Positions 1-8,900 of a stretch of 9,136 nt of DNA are shown in pieces. Location: NCBI GenBank assembly GCA_003520965.1, contig DOTU01000121.1, positions 1 through 9,136 on the forward strand. The letters are read 5' to 3'. A program made the position numbers and the translations under genes. How positions within the stretch are numbered: the first letter of the stretch is position 1; the number at the start of each line of letters is the position of its first letter. Origin of the DNA: Candidatus Zixiibacteriota bacterium (GTDB lineage Bacteria; Zixibacteria; MSB-5A5; UBA10806). The notes under the pieces were generated by a model, which searched no databases, was not told the DNA's origin, and worked only from the letters and a program-made list of their open reading frames with translations.

Positions 1-1
1 C

Positions 2-3000
2 AGTTCCACTCCGTTTGATTCATCATCAATTTGGATTAGAATCGAACTTTCAGCCGATGGTATTTATGGTTTCGGCTGGACACAATTCAGCATGGCCGGT
101 GTCAACCCTTTGGATATAGATCCATCGCAAATCCGGCTTTTCTACGGCGGCGGAGTTGAGCTTCCGGTGCCCAATGGCAATCCTCGACCCCAATTAACAG
201 AAATTCCAATAAAGATCATTGGCGGCGAGGATGGCAGTTTTGATAACGGCGATCTTATAGTTTTCTATGCTGACGCGGTCGATAGCTGGCAATACTCCAC
301 CCAGTTCCATAGATTCATGCGCTATAAAAACCACTATACCGATAAAAATGTCTACTGGCTAACCACCGCTGGCAATTTCCAGGGCCCGCCGCGACGGATT
401 ATTTCTACAGATGCGCCGGGAGGACCGGTTGATGTCTCTGTGGACAGCTATAAAGCAGTTTTTCATAAAGAACAGGAAACTGAGGCTATCCCTGCGGAAG
501 ATGAGAGCATATTTGAATGGTTTTGGGGAAAAGGCCAATCATTTTCGACAGCAGCGCAGCTTTACGATCATGTGCCCGGCACTGAGGCTGCAATAATCAT
601 CAAGCACGACCAATACGTTATTCCGACTCTAAGCATTAACGGCGGGCAATCGCTCAATGGAGCAACCTATCAACCCTACACAACCTTTCACTCCTCATTG
701 CTTGCGGATGGAGCCAACAGTTTTCAGATCAACTCGACTGTCGATATGATCCTGGATTATGTGGATGTCGACTATCAGCGTTGGCTCAAAGTTATCGATG
801 GCGCCATAACATTTTCTCAACCGGATACATTCGGGACGATTCAATATAACTTAAGCCAGGTAATATCCCCATTCTACCTGTTTGATATCGGAGACAGAAA
901 CAATCCTGTTGAATTAACAGGCACATTAAACGGCTCCAATTTAAGCTTTATCGATACCCTTTCGGCAACTTCGCATAAAAGATATTGCCTGACCAGTCGC
1001 AACAGGCTGAAAAGCCCGGGGGCGGTAACACTTTATCAGATGGATAATCTCCGGGATGTCTCCCGTCCGCAAAACCGCGCCGATGAGATCATTATCACCT
1101 ACGACGGTTTCTACGATCAGGCGGTAACTCTGGCTAATCATAGGCAGCAGTCTTATGGCTTGGCAACGCGGGTAGTTAAAATATCCGATATATATAATCA
1201 ATTTTCTTATGGATTAGTAGATGTTGTGGCGATCAGGGATTTTCTTAAATATGCTTATGAAAATTGGCCTGATCCCGCACCAAGCTTTGCCTGTTTACTG
1301 GGTGACGGTACTTACGATTATCGTAACTATCATGGCAATAATCTCCGCGAGTATATACCCCCATTCGAAAATACGGGCAGTATGGGTGATGAGTGCTTTA
1401 TTTATTTCGGCGCCGAAGGATATCTCGATTCCGATGCCAACCTCCTGCCTGATATGGCCATAGGTCGGATCAGCGCCAGAAGCGTTCAGGAAGCTGATGA
1501 TATTGTTGGGAAGATTGACGATTACGATTCCAACCCTGACCTCGGGCCCTGGAGAAACAGGGTGATTCTTGTCGCCGATGATAACCTGCATCCGGGTACG
1601 ACCGGGGAAGATCACCGTTACTATGCTGAAATTCTCGCCAATGGTCATATTCCCACAAAGTTTGAGACCAATAAAATTTATATGATTGAATACCTGATGG
1701 GTCCTAACGGCGAAAAGCCCGAGGCCAGAGATGCGCTTGTTAGTGCCTGGAACCAGGGTGCTTTAATTATTAACTGGATAGGACATGGCAGCGCCAATCT
1801 TTGGGCTGATGAACATATTTTCAGGCGCATTGAGGATATCCCCAGATTAACCAATGGAAAGAGATTACCGCTGGTATTTACAGCTTCCTGTTCAATTGGC
1901 CGGTTCGATGTTCCCAATGTGGAATGTATGGCTGAGGAACTTATTCGCGGAAGATCGCGAGGTGCGATTTCGGTAGTCTCCGCAACCAGAGATTCCTGGG
2001 CTACACCCAATAGCTATTTAAATAACGGCTTTTTCGATCAAGTGCTTTATCACGACTCGATTGGCGTGAGCATGGCTCTATACATGGCTAAATATCTTCG
2101 CAGTCATCAAATAGATAGTAACGATAGATTGTATATGGTTTTCGGCGATCCCGCTCAAATACTTCAATTCCCGAAATACGATATTAATATTACTTCAGCC
2201 CCGGATACACTGGTTGCCCTCTCGGTCGATAGCCTGGCAGGGGATATTACTAACGATCAAGGCAGCCTTCAAACCGATTTTAATGGCATCGTTTGGATCA
2301 CGGTCAAAGATGGCACTGTGATCAGACAGGTAACCTTACGAGATGGCTTGAACAACCCATTACCCAGCCAAATGTCATTCATCGCCCCCGGCGCAACTAT
2401 CTTTTACGGCCCGGCTGATGTGACCGCGGGCCATTTCACCAGCAGATTTTTTATTCCTAAAGATATCTCCTATGGCAGCCGCGGAGCCAGAATCTACACT
2501 TACGCCGGGAATGGAGCCTACGATGCCGTTGGTGTCAAAGACTCGCTATTCATCTCAGGCTCTATTTCAGCGGTTCAGGATAGCATTGGACCTACCGTCA
2601 CTCTACTTGTTGACGGCCGGCCATTTAGCGAAGGCATAACCATGGTACCATCGAGTTTCACCTTAAGCGCCGAGGTAAATGATGAACACGGCATCAATAT
2701 CACCGGCCAACTGGGACATGGGATCGTCGTTAATATCGATGGTGGCAGTATTTACGGTGCGGATGTGACCAGTAATTTCCGTTTTAATCGGGGTGATTAT
2801 CAAAGCGGAAATCTCGACATAAATCTCACGGACATTCCTGTCGGGGAGCACGAAATCTCGCTCAAGATATGGGATAATTTCAACAATTCTACGCTGGTTA
2901 CCCGCACAATGGAGGCGGTCGCAACCGATCAATTAACATTAACTGACGTAATGAACTATCCAAACCCGATTCGCAAAGGCATGGATGGGACCGAATTTCA

Positions 3001-3259
3001 ATATTGTCTTAATGATAATGTTGACAAGGTAACCATCAAAATATTCACCGAATCCGGAAAAAAGATAAAAACAATCGACATCAGTTCACCTGACCTTACT
3101 CGGATGGATTGCAACCGGGTACTCTGGGATCTGTTGGATGCCGATGGTGATAAAATAGCTAACGGAATTTATATTTATAAAGTTATTGCCGAGAAACGTC
3201 GGGGCGATGGCTCCAGTGAACGGGACGATAAAACCGGCAAATTGGTTATTCTCAGATAG
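2..3259 (+). CDS. C25 (gingipain-like) cysteine peptidase, PorU-like, 5' truncated
   Basis: The frame is open to the left edge with no stop, and residues before the first ATG (position 92) already match the family (IWIRIELSADGIYGF), so that ATG is internal and the true start is upstream. 1085 residues are visible. Numbering from base 2: residues 1-130 resemble the C25/PorU N-terminal region (RLFYGGGVELP, DGSFDNGDLIVFY, NVYWLT). About 361-720 is the caspase-like peptidase domain, with LLGDGTYDYRN, a catalytic His in INWIGHGSANLW (codon 1784-1786) and a catalytic Cys in FTASCSIGRFD (codon 1889-1891). The 35-residue His-Cys spacing resembles gingipains, and the domain ends at a GDPA motif near 2144. 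Beta-rich Ig-like segments follow, then a FlgD-like/sorting-type domain starting at NYPNP (2954) and running to the stop. PorU cleaves sorting domains of T9SS cargo at the cell surface. Adjacency to a PorV-like gene supports a PorU role, but a secreted C25 protease that is itself cargo remains possible. Domain assignment is firm; the sortase role is inference. Confidence 0.9.
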   Translation, partial: SSTPFDSSSIWIRIELSADGIYGFGWTQFSMAGVNPLDIDPSQIRLFYGGGVELPVPNGNPRPQLTEIPIKIIGGEDGSFDNGDLIVFYADAVDSWQYSTQFHRFMRYKNHYTDKNVYWLTTAGNFQGPPRRIISTDAPGGPVDVSVDSYKAVFHKEQETEAIPAEDESIFEWFWGKGQSFSTAAQLYDHVPGTEAAIIIKHDQYVIPTLSINGGQSLNGATYQPYTTFHSSLLADGANSFQINSTVDMILDYVDVDYQRWLKVIDGAITFSQPDTFGTIQYNLSQVISPFYLFDIGDRNNPVELTGTLNGSNLSFIDTLSATSHKRYCLTSRNRLKSPGAVTLYQMDNLRDVSRPQNRADEIIITYDGFYDQAVTLANHRQQSYGLATRVVKISDIYNQFSYGLVDVVAIRDFLKYAYENWPDPAPSFACLLGDGTYDYRNYHGNNLREYIPPFENTGSMGDECFIYFGAEGYLDSDANLLPDMAIGRISARSVQEADDIVGKIDDYDSNPDLGPWRNRVILVADDNLHPGTTGEDHRYYAEILANGHIPTKFETNKIYMIEYLMGPNGEKPEARDALVSAWNQGALIINWIGHGSANLWADEHIFRRIEDIPRLTNGKRLPLVFTASCSIGRFDVPNVECMAEELIRGRSRGAISVVSATRDSWATPNSYLNNGFFDQVLYHDSIGVSMALYMAKYLRSHQIDSNDRLYMVFGDPAQILQFPKYDINITSAPDTLVALSVDSLAGDITNDQGSLQTDFNGIVWITVKDGTVIRQVTLRDGLNNPLPSQMSFIAPGATIFYGPADVTAGHFTSRFFIPKDISYGSRGARIYTYAGNGAYDAVGVKDSLFISGSISAVQDSIGPTVTLLVDGRPFSEGITMVPSSFTLSAEVNDEHGINITGQLGHGIVVNIDGGSIYGADVTSNFRFNRGDYQSGNLDINLTDIPVGEHEISLKIWDNFNNSTLVTRTMEAVATDQLTLTDVMNYPNPIRKGMDGTEFQYCLNDNVDKVTIKIFTESGKKIKTIDISSPDLTRMDCNRVLWDLLDADGDKIANGIYIYKVIAEKRRGDGSSERDDKTGKLVILR
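2942..3256 (+). other. C-terminal FlgD-like / sorting-type Ig domain of the C25 peptidase
   Basis: This coding segment begins DVMNYPNPIRKG and continues with VTIKIFTESGKKIKTID, VLWDLLDADGDKIANGIY and a final GKLVILR. The NYPNP start, the IxIFxxxGxxI strand, the W-D-x-x-D-x-x-G-x-x-(I/V)-xxGIY block and the closing strand are hallmarks of FlgD-Ig-like C-terminal domains found on exported FCB proteins. PorU of P. gingivalis also keeps a C-terminal domain of the sorting family. Confidence 0.75.
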
Positions 3260-3303
3260 GGATGAAAGATATGTTTTTTGGGGTCAAATATATGGAGGAA
3301 AAG
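3260..3303 (+). other. short intergenic spacer between the peptidase and PorV-like genes
   Basis: Forty-four bases separate the TAG at 3257-3259 from the preferred ATG at 3304. I see no hairpin followed by a T-run and no convincing promoter boxes, so the two genes are probably cotranscribed. In-frame ATGs at 3262, 3271 and 3292 would extend the next protein by up to 14 residues, but they would put extra residues before a normal signal peptide. Confidence 0.55.
3294..3298 (+). promoter_or_regulatory. Shine-Dalgarno sequence (GGAGG) that decides the PorV-like start
   Basis: GGAGG lies 5 bases before the ATG at 3304, a canonical spacing. That start gives a protein beginning MKLSKIEKYRL followed directly by a hydrophobic signal-peptide core. 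The upstream ATG at 3292 has only a weaker GGGG (3280-3283), and the ATG at 3262 follows the previous stop by two bases with no clear ribosome site. A strong Shine-Dalgarno is unusual for Bacteroidota proper and weakly favours another FCB lineage. Confidence 0.7.
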
Positions 3304-5904
3304 ATGAAGCTGAGCAAGATCGAAAAATATCGACTCATACGACTGACGGTAATACTGATCCTGCTTTTTAGCGGTGTAGCCTCGGCACAGGTGGGGCGCA
3401 CCGGTGTGCCGTTCTTGCTAATTGCGCCCGGAGCGCGGGCGGCCGGTATGGGAGAGGCATTTATATCGATCGCTGATGATGCCACATCTGTTCACTGGAA
3501 CCCCGCAGGTTTGGGACGCTATCCTCTGACTGGAGCTTGGAAAACTTTCCAGGGCAGCGAGAAGGATGCCATACAGGAAATCGTCCTGGTGAAAAACAAT
3601 CTGCCCGAGAATAACTACCGTCAATTTGATATCTGGGGTCTCGTCAACAATAAGCTGGCCAAATGGGATGGTATCAGATGGATGACGGGCAGCAAGCAGC
3701 AGCTCAAGGCCGGATCATCCCTCAAATCGCTTTTGGTACGTTATACCGGGCTTGAAGAAGATGCGGCTGCGCCCTATATCGATAAGCTCGCTCGACAGAA
3801 TAATACGGTAACCCCCGAGGAGATCGATTCTCTCAAAACCCGTATCCTCGCAATCCTGCCTGAGAAATATTCATACAAAGAGGAGATTGGATTCGGTTTT
3901 GAGAAACTAAACAAGGCCTGGCTGGAACTGCGCATTAACAGTGCGGGGATTGCCCTGATTCGCGCCGATATTAATGCCGCCCTGGCAGATAGCGTTCCTT
4001 CAGCCGAAAAGCTCGATAAGATCGCTTTCGGATTTGATCGCGGTATTGCTGCCAAGGGTGATCGCAGTATCTGGATTCCGTATGATCTTATCCTGCCGGA
4101 TAGCATCAATTGCCTTGGCTCGGATGAAGAAAATGTTTTCGTTGGATCAAATTCGGGATTTTTCCGCCTGGAACCGGGAAAGATGAGATGGACATCATTT
4201 ACAGCCGGCGCCGATTCGATGCTTTCTGATAATATTACCGCCATCGAAAAGGCTGGTCGGCGAACAATGTATATCGGAACCGACAAAGGTATAATGAGCT
4301 TCACCGGTCGCGCCTTTAATTCCTATCCCAGCGATCAGAACGCCCCTAAGGGGAGGGTTAGTGCCATCGCCGCTGACGGCGATCGCAATGTCTGGGTGGC
4401 AACCGGTAGCGAGCTTTATCATTTCGACGGACTTAAATGGGAGAGCTCCCGCGATAAGCAGTTGGGCGTTGGCCAAACTCTGGTTAAATCGATTCAGAAT
4501 TTCTATGGTGAATTCGGAACCGTCGATTATACGAAGATCATGGCCGAGATTTCAAGTACCAACAGTGGGCTTGGAGACTCAGCCACAGCAGGGCAAATCA
4601 TTAAATTGCCCTACCGCCTTGGATATAGAGGTGATATCACCGCTTTGGGTGTCGATCAAAAGGGGCGGGTATGGATCGGCACAACTACCGGCATTAATTA
4701 TCTCGATAATGAAAGATTCTATCATTTCGGATATAAAATATATAAAGCCGATACAGCCACAACGGTCGCCAATGTTGCCGCTTACTTTATACCTGATCGA
4801 AACCCTACTAAGATTGAAAAACTATCGATTTTAATCAAGCAATACAACAGCCTGACATCCGACGATCTTCCCAAGGGTGCGCAGGTTCTGGTTTACGCCA
4901 ACGCCCTCGGTACTAGTATTAAGGCGATCGAACCGCTGTCATCGAAAACAACCGTTGTCGCCACCGACCAGGGCGTAGTGGAATATGATAATGGTAAATG
5001 GGCCCGCATGCACGGTTCCGATTTCCAGGGATCGCATGTCTCCAACATTTATTCGCATTCCGGAGAAATGTGGGTGGGAGCAGGCAACAGGGTAGATATC
5101 TTTGCCTCACCTAAAAAGCAAATTACCTTTATGCACTCCAACTATCTGGTAGCTCTGGCGAGCGATATTTACTACGAATATTTTTCCTTTGTCCTACCAA
5201 CCAAAGAATGGGGAACATTTGGAGTCGGTGTAACCTTTCTTTCTCTGGGAAACCAGCAAAGGACCAATGAGGTCGGCGATGCCCTTGGCGGATTCTATAC
5301 CTATGAAATGGCGTTGACCCTTTCCTACGGCACCAAACTTATGGATAACCTCTACGGTGGTATATCGCTGCGATATATCAACTCGCACCTCTCGGATGCC
5401 GGTGCGGGGCGAGAGAGGGGAAGCGGCGTTGGTTCATCGGTGGCTCTCGACGGCGGTGTGATCTATGATATCACCCGCAAACTAACTTTGGCCGCCACGG
5501 TCACAAATGTCGGCCCCGATATTTCGTACATTGACGCCGATCAGGCGGACCCGCTTCCCAGAAAACTGGCGATCGGATTCAACTATAAACTTGTCGATTC
5601 ACCGTTTAACAAACTGTCGGTTATCGGCGAGGCTACCAAACTTCTGGTAGATCTGAACCATAGCTTCAAAACCGAAATTAATGAGATCATTCCCCATCTC
5701 GGTCTCGAATACTGGTATTCGAACTATGTAGCTTTGCGCGGCGGTTATATTTACGACAAGATTGGTGTCCAGAAATACTTTACTCTGGGAGCCTCCCTGC
5801 AATATACCAGTTACAGATTTGATTTCGCCTATATTCCTCCCAGCAACGAAAACACAAACCGCTTGGGGAATACCCTAAGATTTTCAATGAATGCGGGGTT
5901 TTAG
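3304..5904 (+). CDS. PorV/PorQ-family outer-membrane barrel with inserted beta-propeller
   Basis: 866 residues from ATG 3304. Residues 1-28 are a signal peptide (basic MKLSKIEKYRLIR, core LTVILILLFSG, cleavage likely ASA|Q). Residues 30-74 carry the PorV-family N-terminal signature: PFLLIAPGARAAGMGEAF, then DDATSVHWNPAGLG. The family normally goes on directly to barrel strands, but here these resume only near residue 607 (ITFMHSNYLV, then DIYYEYFSFVLPTKEWGTFG) and run to the C-terminus as amphipathic strands ending in LRFSMNAGF, with the terminal Phe typical of outer-membrane barrels. Between them lie propeller-blade motifs of the two-component-regulator type (LAKWDGIRW, NVWVATGSELYHFDGLKW, RVWIGTTTGINYL, VVEYDNGKW, EMWVGAGNRVDIF) broken by helical inserts. 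PorV itself shuttles T9SS cargo to the PorU sortase, and the upstream neighbour is PorU-like. The stop lies three bases before the next start, so the genes are probably translationally coupled. Barrel and signal peptide are well supported; the cargo-shuttle role is inferred. Confidence 0.88.
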   Translation: MKLSKIEKYRLIRLTVILILLFSGVASAQVGRTGVPFLLIAPGARAAGMGEAFISIADDATSVHWNPAGLGRYPLTGAWKTFQGSEKDAIQEIVLVKNNLPENNYRQFDIWGLVNNKLAKWDGIRWMTGSKQQLKAGSSLKSLLVRYTGLEEDAAAPYIDKLARQNNTVTPEEIDSLKTRILAILPEKYSYKEEIGFGFEKLNKAWLELRINSAGIALIRADINAALADSVPSAEKLDKIAFGFDRGIAAKGDRSIWIPYDLILPDSINCLGSDEENVFVGSNSGFFRLEPGKMRWTSFTAGADSMLSDNITAIEKAGRRTMYIGTDKGIMSFTGRAFNSYPSDQNAPKGRVSAIAADGDRNVWVATGSELYHFDGLKWESSRDKQLGVGQTLVKSIQNFYGEFGTVDYTKIMAEISSTNSGLGDSATAGQIIKLPYRLGYRGDITALGVDQKGRVWIGTTTGINYLDNERFYHFGYKIYKADTATTVANVAAYFIPDRNPTKIEKLSILIKQYNSLTSDDLPKGAQVLVYANALGTSIKAIEPLSSKTTVVATDQGVVEYDNGKWARMHGSDFQGSHVSNIYSHSGEMWVGAGNRVDIFASPKKQITFMHSNYLVALASDIYYEYFSFVLPTKEWGTFGVGVTFLSLGNQQRTNEVGDALGGFYTYEMALTLSYGTKLMDNLYGGISLRYINSHLSDAGAGRERGSGVGSSVALDGGVIYDITRKLTLAATVTNVGPDISYIDADQADPLPRKLAIGFNYKLVDSPFNKLSVIGEATKLLVDLNHSFKTEINEIIPHLGLEYWYSNYVALRGGYIYDKIGVQKYFTLGASLQYTSYRFDFAYIPPSNENTNRLGNTLRFSMNAGF
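3622..5118 (+). repeat. divergent beta-propeller blade repeats nested in the PorV-like gene
   Basis: At the protein level a degenerate unit recurs: a strand of the form (V/M)(W/Y/F)(V/I)(A/G), a short turn with G, a strand, then a (D/N)G-W-like end. Copies start near 3622 (DIWGLVNNKLAKWDG), 4132 (NVFVGSNSGFFRL), 4264 (TMYIGTDKGIMSF), 4387 (NVWVATGSELYHF), 4666 (RVWIGTTTGINYL), 4951 (TTVVATDQGVVEY) and 5065 (EMWVGAGNRVDIF). This gives about seven units, consistent with a closed propeller. Three stretches without blade character interrupt it, at about 3700-4060, 4460-4620 and 4756-4938. Blade count and boundaries are by eye. Confidence 0.7.
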
Positions 5905-5907
5905 CGA

Positions 5908-8900
5908 GTGTTAATCCGCTTAATCAGGACTATACTCCCGGCAGCGATGTTATTTCTGTTGCCAGGTTTGGCTTCACCGAAAGATTTGCTCTATCCACGT
6001 GGCCGGAAAGTTACTACATCTGAAAATCAGATCAGCCAAACGCAACGGAAATTCAAATCTGATATTTCCGATAAGAATATTCTCGGCTTACAACGGCCAT
6101 CGCTATATTCACTGCCCACTGCCAAGCGCGGCCTGCCGCTTGCGATGGCGGTGATGGAGGATACTATTCGGGTGCTGGTGCTGAAGGTCGAGTTCCAGCC
6201 TGAAATTCCTGACGATCCCAACACAACCGGCAACGGTGCCTTCGATATGCGCTCCTACGATGAGTTTGTGGCGCAGGAGGGGCATTATATCGATCCCGCC
6301 CCGCATACGAGCGCCTATTTTGGCTCTCACATGGAGGCCCTGCGTCGCTTCTGGTATTTTGTCTCCGATAAAAAACTCGATCTCAGCTGGGATATTTATC
6401 CTCAGTCGGAGAGCCTCTCTTTCAGGCTTCCGGTGCAGATGAATTATTACGGCTCCGGTGGACCCTGGGCCGATTCTTCAATTGGCGACAGGCTTGGACA
6501 TTTCGTAATCGATGCTATTACTTTCGCCGATTCGGCCGCGCCGGAGATCGACTTTTCACAGTATCAAGCCGTAGTCATCTTCCATGCTGGATCCGATCAA
6601 CAAAATAATATTGCTTTTATAAATAATACGCCGGATGATTTCTTTACCGGCTTTCTTAGATTGGGTACACCTGTTCCCGTCGATAACGGCGCCTACGCTG
6701 TTAGTGAGGCCTTGCAGGTGCCGGAGACAGTCAGCCAGGATAACCGCATCAACGCGCTCAATGCGGTCATGGCTCACGAGTTTGGGCATCAGCTTGGTTT
6801 AGTCGATCTGTATAACACCTCAAATTTTATGACCCAGATCGGCGATTTCTCCCTTATGGATGATAACGGTATGTCGGTGGGTGTTGAGTTCGATAGCCTC
6901 TACTCAACTGTGGGCGGAACAATTCCGGTTTATCCCGATGCCTGGTCTCGTGCTTATCTTGGATTCGATATACCCAGAGTAATCACGCGTGGAAGTGACC
7001 AGACGGTCAGCGCCGCGGTGCTTAACTACCCCGATAGCGAGATTGTCAAAGTCCCAATCACCGATTTCGAATATTACCTCATTGAAAATCGTCAGCAGGT
7101 AAATCCGCAAACCGCTCTTATCGCCGATCACCAGACCGGCGTTATCCTGGGTCCGGGATATGTCGAAAACAGCCTGCTAATCGCCAATGGCGAATATGAT
7201 CTCCTGGCCCCCGGTAACGGCATGTTAATTTGGCATGTCGATGAGTATGTCGCTTACCAGGATACCACTCGGTCAGGATACAATAACTTCCTGGTAAATA
7301 CTCTTCAATGGAATAAGGATCGCCGTTTTCTATCGCTGGTTGAAGCCGACGGTGTGGTTGATTTCGGTGGCAATTATTATCGCGGATATGGCGACCAAAA
7401 CGATTTCTTCTATGGCAATGGCGGAGCATCATCGTTTACTCCATTTACCCGTCCTCCATCCCGAACAAACCTGGGAGCTGATTCCCATATTTTTATTACC
7501 GGCGTTACGCGCTCGGATACTTTCATGACCGCCGATATCGATAACGACTGGCTCATTCCGGGTTGGCCTCAGATGAGCCGGCCGGGTGCGATGTCAGATC
7601 CGATTATTGCCGGTATTGGGGCTTTTGGAACAAATTCAGTTGTGATGGCAGCCGGTAATAAGATCCTGGCCTGGCGTTTCGATGGCGCCAAAATTATTCC
7701 CAATTATGATTCGGTTGGGCTGGTCAGATATGATATTCAAGATACTTTGAAATATCCGTTAGCTGTAATAACCGATTGCGATTCCACTATCATCGGACGG
7801 CCCATAACCGCCGATATAAATGGTGACAGTTCAACCGATATTATTACTCTAACGCAATCAGGGACGCTTTATGCTGTTAATGCTGTTGATAATGACGATA
7901 ATGGCAGGGCTGATGAAATCCCTGGTTTTCCTTACCGGCTCGAGGCTGCCGGGAATCTGCCTCCAATTACTGTAGATTTTTTAGATCATATTGGCAATGA
8001 GATTTTGGTTTTCACCAACTCCGTGATCCACCTTGTCTACTCTAATTTGCTTAATCTGCATCCGGTCGATACAGTATTATATACTACCGAAAATAACTTT
8101 ATTTCAGCGTCAGCTTATACCACCTCCGGAAAGAATGTGATTGATTTTATCCAAACCGGAACACCGGAATCTGTTGTCAGAATGACGGCTGATTCCGGAA
8201 CCGTTAATTTTACTGAGCAATTTTCTGTTCCCAATCAAGATGCCAAATATATTGTTTCCGGAGATATTATTCGAGGCGGAGGCATGCCTGAGATTGTGCT
8301 AGTATGCGCTAACGCTGTAAAGCTGATTGGCTCCGATGGCATAATCAAATGGACGGTTGATCTACCCGACCTGTTGGGGCATCCCGCCCTCGGCGATATC
8401 AACTCCGATGGCTACCCTGAGATTGTCATAGCCGGAGATTCCAAAATCTATACGCTTTCTTACAACGGCGCGATGCTTGACAATTTCCCGCTCGATCTGC
8501 GCCTTTACGATCTGCGCGGAGAGATCGAGTCACCTCCGGTTTTGGGTGATATCGATGCTGATGGTAATCCCGATATTATCGTTGGCCTTCCGGCAGGTTC
8601 AATCTATGCATTCAACTATCATGGTGATAAGTTGGCCGGCTTTCCGCTACCAAGCTCATTTGGGATTTCGCGGGCTTGCGCGCTGGGCGATCTCAATGGC
8701 GATTATAGAGTTGACCTGATAACCGTGGAAAATTCCGGTTTTGTCAAAGCCTGGGGAATAGACACAACTTATGCTCCCGGCGACATTCCATGGAGCGTTT
8801 CGGGCGGAGATTTAAACAATAGCAATTATCTTGGGCTGGTCTTCGAAAAACCAGTTGTTACCGCCGATTTCCAGCTGCCGGAAAACTCCGTTTTCAACTA

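Noticed and set aside
92..94. ATG at 92 as the start of the C25 peptidase
   Set aside because: The frame is open upstream to the window edge and the preceding residues (IWIRIELSADGIYGF) are typical conserved C25/PorU N-terminal sequence, so the gene begins outside the window.
1295..1648. 117-codon open frame on the - strand inside the C25 peptidase
   Set aside because: It is antisense to the conserved catalytic domain, and its translation does not resemble a known protein.
3186..3371. Small + strand open frame across the junction of the first two genes
   Set aside because: It overlaps both flanking genes in another frame; the GGAGG site belongs to the PorV-like start, and the product shows no features.
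3774..4304. 176-codon open frame on the - strand inside the PorV-like gene
   Set aside because: It lies wholly opposite a well-supported coding frame, its translation is Ser/Arg/Ile-rich low-quality sequence without recognisable motifs, and no ribosome site was seen. It is a shadow frame.
4361..4834. 157-codon open frame on the + strand inside the PorV-like gene
   Set aside because: It overlaps the propeller blades that read clearly in the main frame, and its own translation shows no domain or signal peptide.
3622..5118. Hybrid two-component sensor kinase, suggested by the regulator-type propeller motifs
   Set aside because: No transmembrane helix, histidine kinase, receiver or DNA-binding domain follows. 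The sequence continues into outer-membrane barrel strands.
5904..5907. Possible readthrough of the TAG to fuse the PorV-like protein with the metalloprotease, since both are in the same frame
   Set aside because: The PorV-like protein ends in a normal outer-membrane barrel terminus with a final Phe, and the downstream protein has its own signal peptide right after the stop. Two separate proteins make better sense.
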